Source of the DNA: Oscillospiraceae bacterium
Lineage (GTDB): Bacteria; Bacillota; Clostridia; Oscillospirales; Butyricicoccaceae
Direction: 5' to 3'
Assembly: GCA_015068285.1 (NCBI GenBank)
Contig: SVKW01000002.1
Span: 1-44,723 of the forward strand
DNA length: 44,723 bases
The notes beneath the pieces are model-generated. The model saw only the letters and a program-made list of their open reading frames with translations, had not been told where the DNA came from and made no database searches. Below, one piece after another: positions 1-8,588 of this stretch. The translations under genes were made by a program, and so were the position numbers. Numbering within the stretch: the first letter of the stretch is position 1; the number at the start of each line of letters is the position of its first letter.

Positions 1-1
1 T

Positions 2-907
2 TCAGACAGGGCAAAGGATATAACAGAAGCGCTCCAGAGGGAAATGAAGCGTCTCGGCATTAAAATCAGACAGTGCCGCGCAAGTGAAATCATCCTCGAT
101 AACGGCTATGTCAAGGCCGTCCGCGCAGACAGACTTACACTTGAATGTGACCGTGTAATTCTGGCAACAGGCGGTCTTTCCTATCCTAAGACAGGCTCGT
201 CGGGCGACGGCTTCCATATGGCGAAGGCTCTCGGGCATACAGTTACAAACTGCACTCCGTCTCTCGTTTCCCTCGCCCTTGACGGCGATATTCCGTCCCG
301 TCTTGAAGGTCTTTCCCTCCGCAATATCAAGGCGACAATGCACACAGAGGGCAAGAAGGTCTATGACGATTTCGGCGAAATGCTCTTTACAGAAAAGGGC
401 GTCAGCGGTCCTGTAATTCTCAGTATGTCTGCCCATTATAATCGTGATAAAAAGAGCACAATCACAATCGACCTCAAGCCTGCTCTTGACGAAGCAACTC
501 TTGACAAGAGAATTCTCCGCGATTTTGAGGAAAATATCAACCGCGATTTCGTCAACAGTATAAGAGGGCTTCTGCCTGCAAAGATGATTCCTGTAATCGT
601 CGAGCTTTCGGGTATCGAGCCGACAAAAAAGGTCAATGAAATCACAAAAAAAGAGCGTGAAGGCCTTGTTAAACTGCTGAAAAATCTCACATTTGACATC
701 GTGGGCACAGGCGGATATAATGAAGCTGTTGTGACAAAGGGCGGCATTTCTGTCAAGGAAATCAGCCCTAAGACAATGGAGTCCAAGCTTGTGGGCGGTC
801 TTTATTTCGCAGGTGAAATCATCGACGTGGATGCCTATACAGGCGGCTTCAACCTGCAGATTGCATGGTCGACAGCCTATGCCGCAGGCATGGCGCAGGA
901 ATGGTAG
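2..907 (+). CDS. NAD(P)/FAD-dependent oxidoreductase, HI0933/BaiN-like family (5' truncated by window edge)
   Basis: Frame is open from base 2 through the ATG at 44. Motifs include VILATGGLSYPKTGSSGDG and the C-terminal GGLYFAGEIIDVDAYTGGFNLQIAWSTAYAAG typical of this flavoprotein family. Confidence 0.85.
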   Translation, partial: SDRAKDITEALQREMKRLGIKIRQCRASEIILDNGYVKAVRADRLTLECDRVILATGGLSYPKTGSSGDGFHMAKALGHTVTNCTPSLVSLALDGDIPSRLEGLSLRNIKATMHTEGKKVYDDFGEMLFTEKGVSGPVILSMSAHYNRDKKSTITIDLKPALDEATLDKRILRDFEENINRDFVNSIRGLLPAKMIPVIVELSGIEPTKKVNEITKKEREGLVKLLKNLTFDIVGTGGYNEAVVTKGGISVKEISPKTMESKLVGGLYFAGEIIDVDAYTGGFNLQIAWSTAYAAGMAQEW

Positions 908-922
908 AATGAAGCATTAAAG

Positions 923-970
923 CCTTCCCCTTGAGGGGAAGGGGGACCACGTCAGTGGTGGATGAGGTGT
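923..970. repeat. Composite intergenic palindromic repeat (CCTTCCCC..GGGGAAGG GGGACCAC..GTGGTGGATGAGGTG)
   Basis: Two consecutive inverted repeats. A related element recurs at 4409 and the same general architecture recurs at 8528, 10035, 16053 and 21979. Confidence 0.7.
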
Positions 971-998
971 AGGATGCGTTGCAGCCGTTTATTAAATA

Positions 999-1054
999 TG
1001 CCTTCGGCAAATGATGTGTTTCCGTTGGAAACATTGTGGTGTCTGCGACGCATT
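999..1054. repeat. Mini-hairpin array A
   Basis: TGCC-TTC-GGCA, linker aatga, TGTTTCC-GTT-GGAAACA, then a TGTCTGCGACGCA unit. Confidence 0.7.
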
Positions 1055-1071
1055 TAATAAAAATGATTATT

Positions 1072-1130
1072 GTAGGGGAGGGTCTCTGTGCCCTCCCGCA
1101 AAAAAGTAGGGGCGAGCATCGCTCGTCCAT
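1072..1130. repeat. Two GTAGGGG-type hairpin repeats in tandem
   Basis: gtaggggagggtctctgtgccctcccgc and gtaggggcgagcatcgctcgtcc; the same family occurs at 7661, 11993, 37565 and 44455. Confidence 0.65.
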
Positions 1131-1158
1131 ATAAGGAAGTATAAAAGGGGATATATTT

Positions 1159-1839
1159 ATGAACTACATCAGCGTTGCTATCGACGGACCAAGCGGCGCA
1201 GGCAAGAGTACAATGGCAAAGCGCCTTGCAGCCGAGCTTGGCTATGTTTATGTTGACACAGGTGCAATGTACCGCGCTGTCGGTCTTTATATCATGCGCA
1301 AGGGCATAAATCTTGAAGATAAGGAAACAATAATCGGGGAATTGCCCGGTATTATCGTCACTATCGGCTATGAAAACGGCACTCAGCACGTCTATCTCAA
1401 TGAGGAAGACGTTTCCGGTCTTATCAGAACAGAAGAAGTTGGCAAGTATGCCTCCTCCTGCTCTGCAATTCCAGAGGTGCGCGCTCATCTTCTTGAGCTT
1501 CAGCGCAACATGGGCAAGACAAACAATATCATTATGGACGGCAGAGACATCGGCACAGTTGTCCTCCCTGATGCAACAGTCAAGATTTTCCTTGTTGCAA
1601 GCCTTGAAAAGCGGGCAAAAAGACGTTACGATGAGCTTATCGCAAAGGGTGAAAATGTTTCCTATGAGGAGACATACAAGCAGATGGAACAGCGTGACTT
1701 CAACGATATGAACCGCGCTGTCGCTCCCCTTAAGCCTGCCGAAGATTCGATTCACGCCGATACAAGCGATTTAGGGCTTGAGGAATCCTACGCTCTGCTT
1801 AAAAATATTATAATGGAGAAAACAAAGGATGTTTTATAA
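1159..1839 (+). CDS. cmk: (d)CMP kinase
   Basis: ISVAIDGPSGAGKSTMAKRLAAELGYVYVDTGAMYRA and MDGRDIGTVVLPDATVKIFL signature; overlaps plsC-like gene. Confidence 0.95.
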   Translation: MNYISVAIDGPSGAGKSTMAKRLAAELGYVYVDTGAMYRAVGLYIMRKGINLEDKETIIGELPGIIVTIGYENGTQHVYLNEEDVSGLIRTEEVGKYASSCSAIPEVRAHLLELQRNMGKTNNIIMDGRDIGTVVLPDATVKIFLVASLEKRAKRRYDELIAKGENVSYEETYKQMEQRDFNDMNRAVAPLKPAEDSIHADTSDLGLEESYALLKNIIMEKTKDVL

Positions 1840-2407
1840 AAACGTATTAAGAATAGCAAATCTGCCGTTCAGACTTTTCTTTCCGTTCAAAACATACGGG
1901 GCGGAAAATCTTCCTGAGGGAAGATGTGTTGTGGCGTGCAACCACAGCTCAAATGCCGATGTGGTTATGCTTATTCTTTCAATGCCATGGGACGGCAGAA
2001 TTGGAGCTATCGGCAAGAAGGAGCTTTTCAAGTGGAAGCCGATGGCTTGGTTTATCGAAAAAATGGGCGGTTTTGCCGTTGACAGAGGGGCAAACGATAT
2101 TGGTGCGGTCAAGAAGTGCCTTGCCACACTTAAAGATGAAAAGCGCCTTGTCATTTTCCCTGAAGGCACACGAGTCAAGGGCGACGAAGCTATCGAAGCC
2201 AAAAACGGTGCGGCTCTCTTTGCAATCAAGACAAAGAGCCCTGTCCAGCCTGTTTACATAACAAAGGGCAAGAAGCTGTTCAGAAAATCCAAGGTTATTT
2301 TCGGTCAGCCTTATTATATTGAAGGCAATGCCCGTGACGGCGAATTTGTAACGGCGAAAGCCAATGAAATGATGGAGATCATCTATGGACTTGAAGGAAA
2401 ATATTAA
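1829..2407 (+). CDS. plsC: 1-acyl-sn-glycerol-3-phosphate acyltransferase
   Basis: NHSSNADV (NHxxxxD-type) and FPEGTRVKG motifs. Confidence 0.93.
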   Translation: MFYKNVLRIANLPFRLFFPFKTYGAENLPEGRCVVACNHSSNADVVMLILSMPWDGRIGAIGKKELFKWKPMAWFIEKMGGFAVDRGANDIGAVKKCLATLKDEKRLVIFPEGTRVKGDEAIEAKNGAALFAIKTKSPVQPVYITKGKKLFRKSKVIFGQPYYIEGNARDGEFVTAKANEMMEIIYGLEGKY

Positions 2408-4337
2408 AACAGGAAAGCACGCAGGCTTCTGCTACGGCGTAAGACGGGCAGTCGAAATGGCCGAAAGCAAGGCGAAGGAGCACAAGGAAGTCTACACAGC
2501 AGGCCCTATCATTCACAATAAATTTGTAATCGAGGACCAGAGGACAAGAGGCATCATTCCTTGTGAAAGCGCTCTCGATGTCCCGGACGGCTCGGCTGTG
2601 CTCATAAGAGCTCACGGCATCACAAAGGAAGAAGAGGAATTGCTTAAGGCAAAACAATGCACAATATACGATGCAACCTGCCCGAATGTGCTGAAAATTC
2701 ACAGAATTGTTGAAAATGAGAGTAACAATGGCAGAATTGTTATTATAGTTGGCAGTAAAACACACCCGGAGGTCCTGGGAATCAAAAGTCGCGCAAAAGT
2801 TGGATATATTGCGGAAAATGAAGAAGAATTAAGAGATTTGCTTGAGAAAAATTCAGATTCTCCAGTTTCTGTTGTTGCGCAGACGACCTTAAATAAAAAA
2901 CTTTTTGTAAATTTTCAAAAAAATTTAAAAAATTGTTTTACAAATGCGAATTTTTTTGATACAATATGTATGGCTACCTCTGACCGTCAGAACGAAGTCA
3001 GAGAGTATGCAGACAAATACGGTAGTGTCGTGATCATCGGCGACAAGGCGAGCAGCAATTCGAGAAAGCTTTATGAGATAGCTTCGGAATATTCGGATAA
3101 TGTTCAATTCATAGAGAACTCGAAGGGGCTTGACATAACTAAGATCGATTTTGATAAAGGTGTATTCCTTACAGCCGGAGCCAGCACTCCCGATTTGATC
3201 ATTAAGGAGGTAAATAAGAAGATGGAAAATCAGATCGTAGCAAAAGAAGAAAATTTCGCAGAACTCTTGGAGAAATCCCTCAAAACTTTACATACAGGAG
3301 ATAAGGTAACAGGTACTGTAACTCAGATCAAGCCTACAGACATCCACGTTGATCTTGGTGTAAAGCAGGACGGTTACATCCCAATGAGCGAACTTTCCGA
3401 CGACCCAACATTCAATGTTGAAGAAAACATCAAGGTCGGCATGGAAATCGAATGCTTCGTTGTTCGCGTAAACGACGTTGAAGGCACAATCATGCTTTCC
3501 AAGAAGAGACTCGACTCTCAGAAGAACTGGGAATTCGTTGAAAAGGCTTGCGAAGAAAAGACACCTGTTGAAGGCGTTATCGTAGACCAGAACAAGGGCG
3601 GCGTTGTTGCTTCCGTTCTCGGCGTTCGCGTATTCATCCCAGCATCCCAGACAGGTCTTCCAAAGGATGCATCCTTTGATTCCATGATGAAGACAAAGCA
3701 CCAGATCCTCATCACAGAAGTTAACCGCGCAAAGAGAAGAGTTGTTGGGTCTATCCGCGCTCTCATGGTTAACGCTCGCAAGGAAGCTGAAGCTAAGGTA
3801 TGGGCAGAAATCGCTGTTGGCAACCAGTACGAAGGTACAGTTAAGTCCTTCACATCTTACGGCGCATTCGTTGATATCGGCGGCGTAGACGGCATGGTTC
3901 ACATTTCCGAACTTTCCTGGAACCACATCAAGCACCCATCCGAAGTTCTCACAATCGGCCAGAAGGTTAACGTATTTGTTATCGCTCTCGATACAGAAAA
4001 GAAGAAGATCTCCCTCGGCTACAGACTCGCATCCGATAACCCATGGACAAAGTTCATCGAAAAGTACGCAGCAGGCGATGTTGCTAACGTTGAAATCGTA
4101 AAGTTCATGCCATTCGGCGCATTCGCAGAAGTAATGCCAGGCGTTGACGGTCTCATCCACATTTCTCAGATCGCTGACAAGCGTATCGGCAAGCCAGAAG
4201 AAGTTCTCAAGATTGGCCAGAAGATCGACGCTAAGATCACAGAAATCGACATGGAAAACAAGAAGATCTCCCTCTCCATCCGCGCTCTTCTCGAAGCTGT
4301 TGAAGCTCCTGTTGAAGAAGCAGCAGACGCTGAATAA
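2385..4337 (+). CDS. ispH: Fusion of 4-hydroxy-3-methylbut-2-enyl diphosphate reductase (IspH) and a ribosomal S1-like multi-S1-domain protein
   Basis: N-terminal GFCYGVRRAVE, HNKFVIED, DATCPNV and TICMATSDRQNE (three Fe-S cysteines). C-terminal part has several S1 repeats (GTVTQIKPTDIHVDLGVKQDGYIPMSEL, GTVKSFTSYGAFVDIGGVDGMVHISEL and others). Confidence 0.95.
   Translation: MDLKENIKTGKHAGFCYGVRRAVEMAESKAKEHKEVYTAGPIIHNKFVIEDQRTRGIIPCESALDVPDGSAVLIRAHGITKEEEELLKAKQCTIYDATCPNVLKIHRIVENESNNGRIVIIVGSKTHPEVLGIKSRAKVGYIAENEEELRDLLEKNSDSPVSVVAQTTLNKKLFVNFQKNLKNCFTNANFFDTICMATSDRQNEVREYADKYGSVVIIGDKASSNSRKLYEIASEYSDNVQFIENSKGLDITKIDFDKGVFLTAGASTPDLIIKEVNKKMENQIVAKEENFAELLEKSLKTLHTGDKVTGTVTQIKPTDIHVDLGVKQDGYIPMSELSDDPTFNVEENIKVGMEIECFVVRVNDVEGTIMLSKKRLDSQKNWEFVEKACEEKTPVEGVIVDQNKGGVVASVLGVRVFIPASQTGLPKDASFDSMMKTKHQILITEVNRAKRRVVGSIRALMVNARKEAEAKVWAEIAVGNQYEGTVKSFTSYGAFVDIGGVDGMVHISELSWNHIKHPSEVLTIGQKVNVFVIALDTEKKKISLGYRLASDNPWTKFIEKYAAGDVANVEIVKFMPFGAFAEVMPGVDGLIHISQIADKRIGKPEEVLKIGQKIDAKITEIDMENKKISLSIRALLEAVEAPVEEAADAE
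2937..2965 (+). promoter_or_regulatory. Putative intragenic sigma-A promoter inside ispH: TTTACA-N17-TACAAT
   Basis: TTTACA 2937-2942, TACAAT 2960-2965, 17-nt spacer, A/T-tract upstream. Confidence 0.5.
3204..3224 (+). promoter_or_regulatory. Internal Shine-Dalgarno plus in-frame ATG at the start of the S1 portion
   Basis: AAGGAGGT at 3204-3211, ATG at 3222 in the ispH frame (codon 280), giving MENQIVAKEENFAELLEKSL. Confidence 0.55.
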
Positions 4338-4365
4338 TTCTTCTTTTAGCTAAAAGAAAAAACAA

Positions 4366-4393
4366 AGCCACTTCATCTGAAGTGGCTTTTTCT
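4366..4393 (+). terminator. Rho-independent terminator after ispH::rpsA
   Basis: AGCCACTTCA-tc-TGAAGTGGCT followed by a T tract. Confidence 0.85.
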
Positions 4394-4408
4394 TTTTATT
4401 AAATATTG

Positions 4409-4533
4409 CCTTCCCCTTGAGGGTAGTGAAACGGCGACCGCGGTGTTGAATGACAACCCGGTGGGTTGTCAGACCCGCGGCGTGACCGAGCCGCAGCGAG
4501 ACAGGTGTCAGCGAAGCTGACGGATGAGGTGTA
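4409..4533. repeat. Long composite intergenic palindromic repeat
   Basis: Starts CCTTCCCCTTGAGGG and ends GACGGATGAGGTG; contains GTCAGC-GAA-GCTGAC and GACAACCCggtGGGTTGTC hairpins. Confidence 0.65.
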
Positions 4534-4573
4534 GCCCAAAGGGCGTTTTATACAATCCGCCGCAGACACAAAT

Positions 4574-4603
4574 TAAAAAAGCCTCCCCTTACACAGGGGA
4601 GGC
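4574..4603 (-). terminator. Terminator of the mgtC-like gene
   Basis: On the minus strand, GCCTCCCC-tgtgtaa-GGGGAGGC followed by TTTTTT. Confidence 0.8.
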
Positions 4604-4621
4604 GTTAATTAAACAGACGCC

Positions 4622-5314
4622 TTATCTGCTCTCCAACGCAAATACAACACCGTCTATCTTGTTCAGCTTTGCAATAACCTGCTCCTTGGTGGAATTGCGG
4701 GGCAGATTTACAGAAGCCTCAATGCCAACATTGCCGGGAGTTGCGCTTCGAGGCGGACGGACTTCGATATTCTTGGCGTAGAAATCAAAGTCAAGACGGC
4801 TCACACAGCTTGTCACAGCTTCAATGGTGCTAAGCTCTATGTAAACCTCAAAACGCTTGTTTGTCTTGTAAAAATTATTCTCGATTTTGTAAAGATAACC
4901 GATGGTTATTGTGGAAAGAAGAGTGCCGACAAGGGCAACTTCATAAAAGCCGTAGCCTGTCACAATGCCGATGATGGCTGCATTCCATAAGCCTGCCGCC
5001 GTAGTCAATCCGCGCACATGGCTGCGGCCTGTCACAAGAATCGTGCCCACACCGAGAAAACCTATGCCCGAAATAACCTGTGCAGGAATGCGGAAAATAT
5101 CGCCGTCAAGCTTTAAAACCGTGACGACATAAAGGCTGATAAGCGCCGTCATCGCCGACCCAAGACAGATGAAAACATGGGTGCGAAGTCCTGCAGGGCG
5201 GCCGCGTTTGCCACGCTCAAAACCGATAGCGCCGCCTAAAAACAGGGCGAGAAAAAGCCTTATGAGAGCGGTTGTTGTATTGAAATCGCGAAGATATGCC
5301 ATCATTTCGCTCAT
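4622..5314 (-). CDS. MgtC/SapB family membrane protein
   Basis: LRLFLALFLGGAIGFERGKRGRPAGLRTHVFICLGSAMTALIS. The start is placed at MSEMMAYLRDF, behind an AAGGAGT SD, rather than the longer ORF start. Confidence 0.92.
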   Translation of the reverse strand: MSEMMAYLRDFNTTTALIRLFLALFLGGAIGFERGKRGRPAGLRTHVFICLGSAMTALISLYVVTVLKLDGDIFRIPAQVISGIGFLGVGTILVTGRSHVRGLTTAAGLWNAAIIGIVTGYGFYEVALVGTLLSTITIGYLYKIENNFYKTNKRFEVYIELSTIEAVTSCVSRLDFDFYAKNIEVRPPRSATPGNVGIEASVNLPRNSTKEQVIAKLNKIDGVVFALESR

Positions 5315-5505
5315 AATATCACTCCTTTTGATTATATAAGGGTATTTTATCACATATACCGATAATTGTCCATAATTTTGTCGGATTTTATTGTAAAAAA
5401 TCACAAAAAAATTATAAAACAAACATCTTTCTTGTGCAATATATGCAAAAATGAAATAAATTGCCAATCTTCGGAATACTGAAAACAGACAAAGCTGTCC
5501 GCCTC

Positions 5506-5534
5506 TTTACATTTATCATATAAAATGCTATAAT
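5506..5534 (+). promoter_or_regulatory. Sigma-A-like promoter upstream of the MATE gene
   Basis: TTTACA-N17-TATAAT. Confidence 0.7.
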
Positions 5535-5571
5535 GATATACAGTATGAAATATTCTTTCAGGGGGTAGAAT

Positions 5572-6930
5572 ATGATCAAAAGCCTTTATAAAGACAAGGT
5601 TTTCATGCGTACTTTGTTTACGCTGGCAATTCCGATAATTTTGCAGAATCTCATTTCATTCTCGGTATCAATGGCAGACTCGGTAATGCTCGGCTTCGTC
5701 GGTCAGGACGAAATGGCGGCGGTAACGCTGGCAAACTCGGCATTTTTCGTAATAAATCTGCTTATTTTCGGCTTCCAGTCGGGCGAAAGCGTTATGATAA
5801 GCCAGTATTGGGGCAAAGGCGATAAAAAAGCCATCAGCCGAATTTTAGGCGTTGCATGGCTTTGCGTGCTGACAGTAACTCTGTCCTTCTCCACATTTGC
5901 GATTTTTAATCCGCAGGCTGTCATGCGCCTGTTTACAAATGAAGCCCATCTCATCGAGCTTGGCTCACGCTATGTCCGCGCAGTTGCGTTTGCCTATCCG
6001 CTCAACGCATTCAACTCGATTTACATTGCCGCCCACAGAAGTATGGAAAATACAAAGCTCGGTCTTTATGTTTTCGCAGGCTCGGCTGCAATAAATCTGC
6101 TTGGCAACTATATGTTCATCTTCGGTAAGTTTGGCTGTCCTGCCCTCGGCGTTATCGGCGCCGCTGTCGGCACAGTTTGCGCCAGAGTTGCTGAATTTGC
6201 AATTATCATCACATATATTTTTACAAATAAGCTTTTCCGCATAGATTTTTCCGCCCTTTTCCGCCCGGGTATAAATATGGCGAAGGACTTCATCAAGTAC
6301 GCCCTGCCTGTTATCTGCAATGAAACCCTGTGGGGCCTGGGCTTTTCAACGCTTACTGCCATTTACGGCAGACTCGGCTCGGATGTTGTTGCCGGTCTTA
6401 CAATATGCCGAAATGCAGAAAATGTGTTCAATGTTGTGGCTATGGCGCTCGGCAATGCTTCAACGGTTATCATCGGCAAACAGCTTGGCTCAGGCGATAA
6501 GGAGAGAGTTGCAGACACGGCGAAAAAGCTGCTTACAGTTACAGTTCTTGCCAGCTTCATAAGCATTTCGCTGCTGCTCGGTCTGGGAAAAACTGTAATC
6601 GGCATCTTCGATTTCAGCGAAGCTACAAGCACAATTGCCTTCAGCATCATGTGCGTTTACGCAGTGCGTATGATTCCGCAGAATATCACAATGACAATGG
6701 TTGTCGGCGTACTTCGCGGCGGCGGAGACACACGCTTTGCCGCATTCCTCGATGTTGCTCCTTTGTGGGGCATTTCGGTTTTTGCGGCTGCAATGCTCGC
6801 CCTCGTTTTCAAGGTGCCGTACATCTATGTTTTCATGCCTAATTTCATCGAAGACTGCGTGAAAATCATAATCGGCTTCAGACGCTTTAAAAGCGGCAAA
6901 TGGATAAATAATATCACCCGTGAGGCTTAA
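5572..6930 (+). CDS. MATE family efflux transporter
   Basis: Multi-TM; LAIPIILQNLISFSVSMADSVMLGFVGQDEMAAVTLANS and VVGVLRGGGDTRFA are typical of MATE. Confidence 0.94.
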   Translation: MIKSLYKDKVFMRTLFTLAIPIILQNLISFSVSMADSVMLGFVGQDEMAAVTLANSAFFVINLLIFGFQSGESVMISQYWGKGDKKAISRILGVAWLCVLTVTLSFSTFAIFNPQAVMRLFTNEAHLIELGSRYVRAVAFAYPLNAFNSIYIAAHRSMENTKLGLYVFAGSAAINLLGNYMFIFGKFGCPALGVIGAAVGTVCARVAEFAIIITYIFTNKLFRIDFSALFRPGINMAKDFIKYALPVICNETLWGLGFSTLTAIYGRLGSDVVAGLTICRNAENVFNVVAMALGNASTVIIGKQLGSGDKERVADTAKKLLTVTVLASFISISLLLGLGKTVIGIFDFSEATSTIAFSIMCVYAVRMIPQNITMTMVVGVLRGGGDTRFAAFLDVAPLWGISVFAAAMLALVFKVPYIYVFMPNFIEDCVKIIIGFRRFKSGKWINNITREA

Positions 6931-6931
6931 A

Positions 6932-7624
6932 ATGGACAGAAGATTTGAAAGAACAGAGCTTCTTTTCGGCAAGGATGCCATGGAGAAGCTTAAAAATAAG
7001 CGTGTGCTCGTTGTGGGCACAGGCGGTGTGGGCGGCTTTGCCGTCGAAGCTATCGCAAGGTGCGGTGTGGGCAATATCGACCTGCTCGATTTCGACACAG
7101 TTGACATCACCAATATCAACCGCCAGATTATCGCCCTTGAGAGCACTGTGGGCAGGAAAAAAGTGGAAGTCTGCGCTGAACGTGTGCGTGAGATTAACCC
7201 ATATTGCAATGTGGGCGTTTTCGATATGTTTTACAGCGCTGAAACGGCGGAGGAGGTCTTTAAAAATCACTACGATTACATCGTCGATGCCATTGATATC
7301 GTCACATCAAAGCTTCATCTTATCCAGACAGCCCATGAGAAAAACATCCCGATAATTTCAGCTCTCGGCACAGGCAACAAGAGTGACCCGATGAAGTTTA
7401 AAATTACAGATATTTCCAAAACCTCGGTCTGTCCTCTGGCGAAAGTCGTCCGCCGTGAATTGAAGGCGAGAGGCATTCCCCATACGAAAGTGCTGTTCAG
7501 CGAGGAAATCCCGATGAAAATATCCCAGGAAAACGGCAAAATGGTGGCTTCCAACAGCTTTACGCCAAGTATCGCAGGTCTGCTCATCGGCAGAGAAGTG
7601 GTGCTCGATTTGATTAAAGAATAA
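6932..7624 (+). CDS. tcdA: ThiF-family tRNA threonylcarbamoyladenosine dehydratase
   Basis: RFERTELLFGKDAMEKLKNKRVLVVGTGGVGGFAVEAIARCGVG ... DFDTVDITNINRQ. Confidence 0.92.
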   Translation: MDRRFERTELLFGKDAMEKLKNKRVLVVGTGGVGGFAVEAIARCGVGNIDLLDFDTVDITNINRQIIALESTVGRKKVEVCAERVREINPYCNVGVFDMFYSAETAEEVFKNHYDYIVDAIDIVTSKLHLIQTAHEKNIPIISALGTGNKSDPMKFKITDISKTSVCPLAKVVRRELKARGIPHTKVLFSEEIPMKISQENGKMVASNSFTPSIAGLLIGREVVLDLIKE

Positions 7625-7626
7625 AA

Positions 7627-7657
7627 CAAAAACCTCCCAAACAGGGAGGTTTTTGTA
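7627..7657. terminator. Terminator, near-symmetrical
   Basis: acaaaaACCTCCC-aaaca-GGGAGGTttttgt. Confidence 0.85.
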
Positions 7658-7660
7658 TTC

Positions 7661-7714
7661 GTAGGGGTCGATACCCACATCGACCCGCGGGCGGATGAAG
7701 GCATCCGCCCCTAC
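7661..7714. repeat. GTAGGGG...CCCCTAC bipartite double-hairpin element
   Basis: GGGTCGAT-acccac-ATCGACCC and GGGCGGATG-aagg-CATCCGCCC, flanked by GTAG/CTAC. Confidence 0.7.
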
Positions 7715-7746
7715 AAAGGTGACTGTACGGGTGTCTCGAAAAATAG

Positions 7747-8418
7747 TTACCCCATATACTTCTCAAATTCATCTGCCTCTTTCTGCAACTGCTCAAGAAA
7801 AAGGCTTATATGATATCCGTCTGCCGTTGCGTGATGGCAGGTTATAGAGAGGGGCATAATCAGCCTGTCATCCTGCTCGTAAAACTTTCCCGCCTCGACA
7901 GATGGGAAATAATATGCCTTGTTGTCATAGTTGTGAACGGCAAAATGGTCAAAGGAAATCCACGGCAGACACGATACAGTGTAGGCGTTGGACGGCGGAG
8001 TGAGCGGCTGACTAAGCACGCCGTGATTTGCGCCATACTCATTCTGATTATCAATATAAGATTTGTGAAAAACTGTAAAATCCTCGTCAAACTCCGTCCA
8101 CATCAGCGAAAATGTCTTGTCATCATCGTGGAATGAAGCATAAAGGGGGGTGAGATAATCATAATACCCTACCTTGCCATCCTTTTCGGCAATACGAAAC
8201 TCCTGCTGAGCATTGAGCATCTTTGTCACAAGCCACAAATAGGCGGGGAAAAACTTCATATTTGCCCCGTCAAGCGCTGCCTTCATCTTTGTAATATCAA
8301 GCTTCACGGTCAGCGAATAGCCTGTCGGCGCCATTTTGGAAAAATAATAAAAAATCTGTCCCCGCTTCCACTTCATCAGGTCGAGCGGAGTGAAAACAGG
8401 CTCACGTTTCATAATCAT
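7747..8418 (-). CDS. Chloramphenicol acetyltransferase-like (CatA-type) protein
   Basis: CAT-fold motifs including HHATADGYHISLFLEQLQ at the expected C-terminal catalytic position. Confidence 0.88.
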   Translation of the reverse strand: MIMKREPVFTPLDLMKWKRGQIFYYFSKMAPTGYSLTVKLDITKMKAALDGANMKFFPAYLWLVTKMLNAQQEFRIAEKDGKVGYYDYLTPLYASFHDDDKTFSLMWTEFDEDFTVFHKSYIDNQNEYGANHGVLSQPLTPPSNAYTVSCLPWISFDHFAVHNYDNKAYYFPSVEAGKFYEQDDRLIMPLSITCHHATADGYHISLFLEQLQKEADEFEKYMG

Positions 8419-8489
8419 ACCTCCTTTGCTTTGATTATATCAGCCACCGCAAAGAGATACAATAAACGCTCTGTAGAGTCTCAGACAAA

Positions 8490-8516
8490 ATAAAACCTCC
8501 CGATTGGGAGGTTTTT
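8490..8516. terminator. Bidirectional-type terminator
   Basis: aaaACCTCCC-gatt-GGGAGGTtttttt. Confidence 0.8.
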
Positions 8517-8527
8517 TACGTATTATA

Positions 8528-8576
8528 GCCTCTCCTGTTTCAGGAGAGGTGGCAGCCTTCAGGCTGACGGAGAGGT
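8528..8576. repeat. Composite intergenic palindromic repeat
   Basis: CCTCTCCTG-ttt-CAGGAGAGG, then CAGCC-ttca-GGCTG, then ACGGAGAGGT. Confidence 0.7.
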
Positions 8577-8588
8577 AAGCTTATTAAA

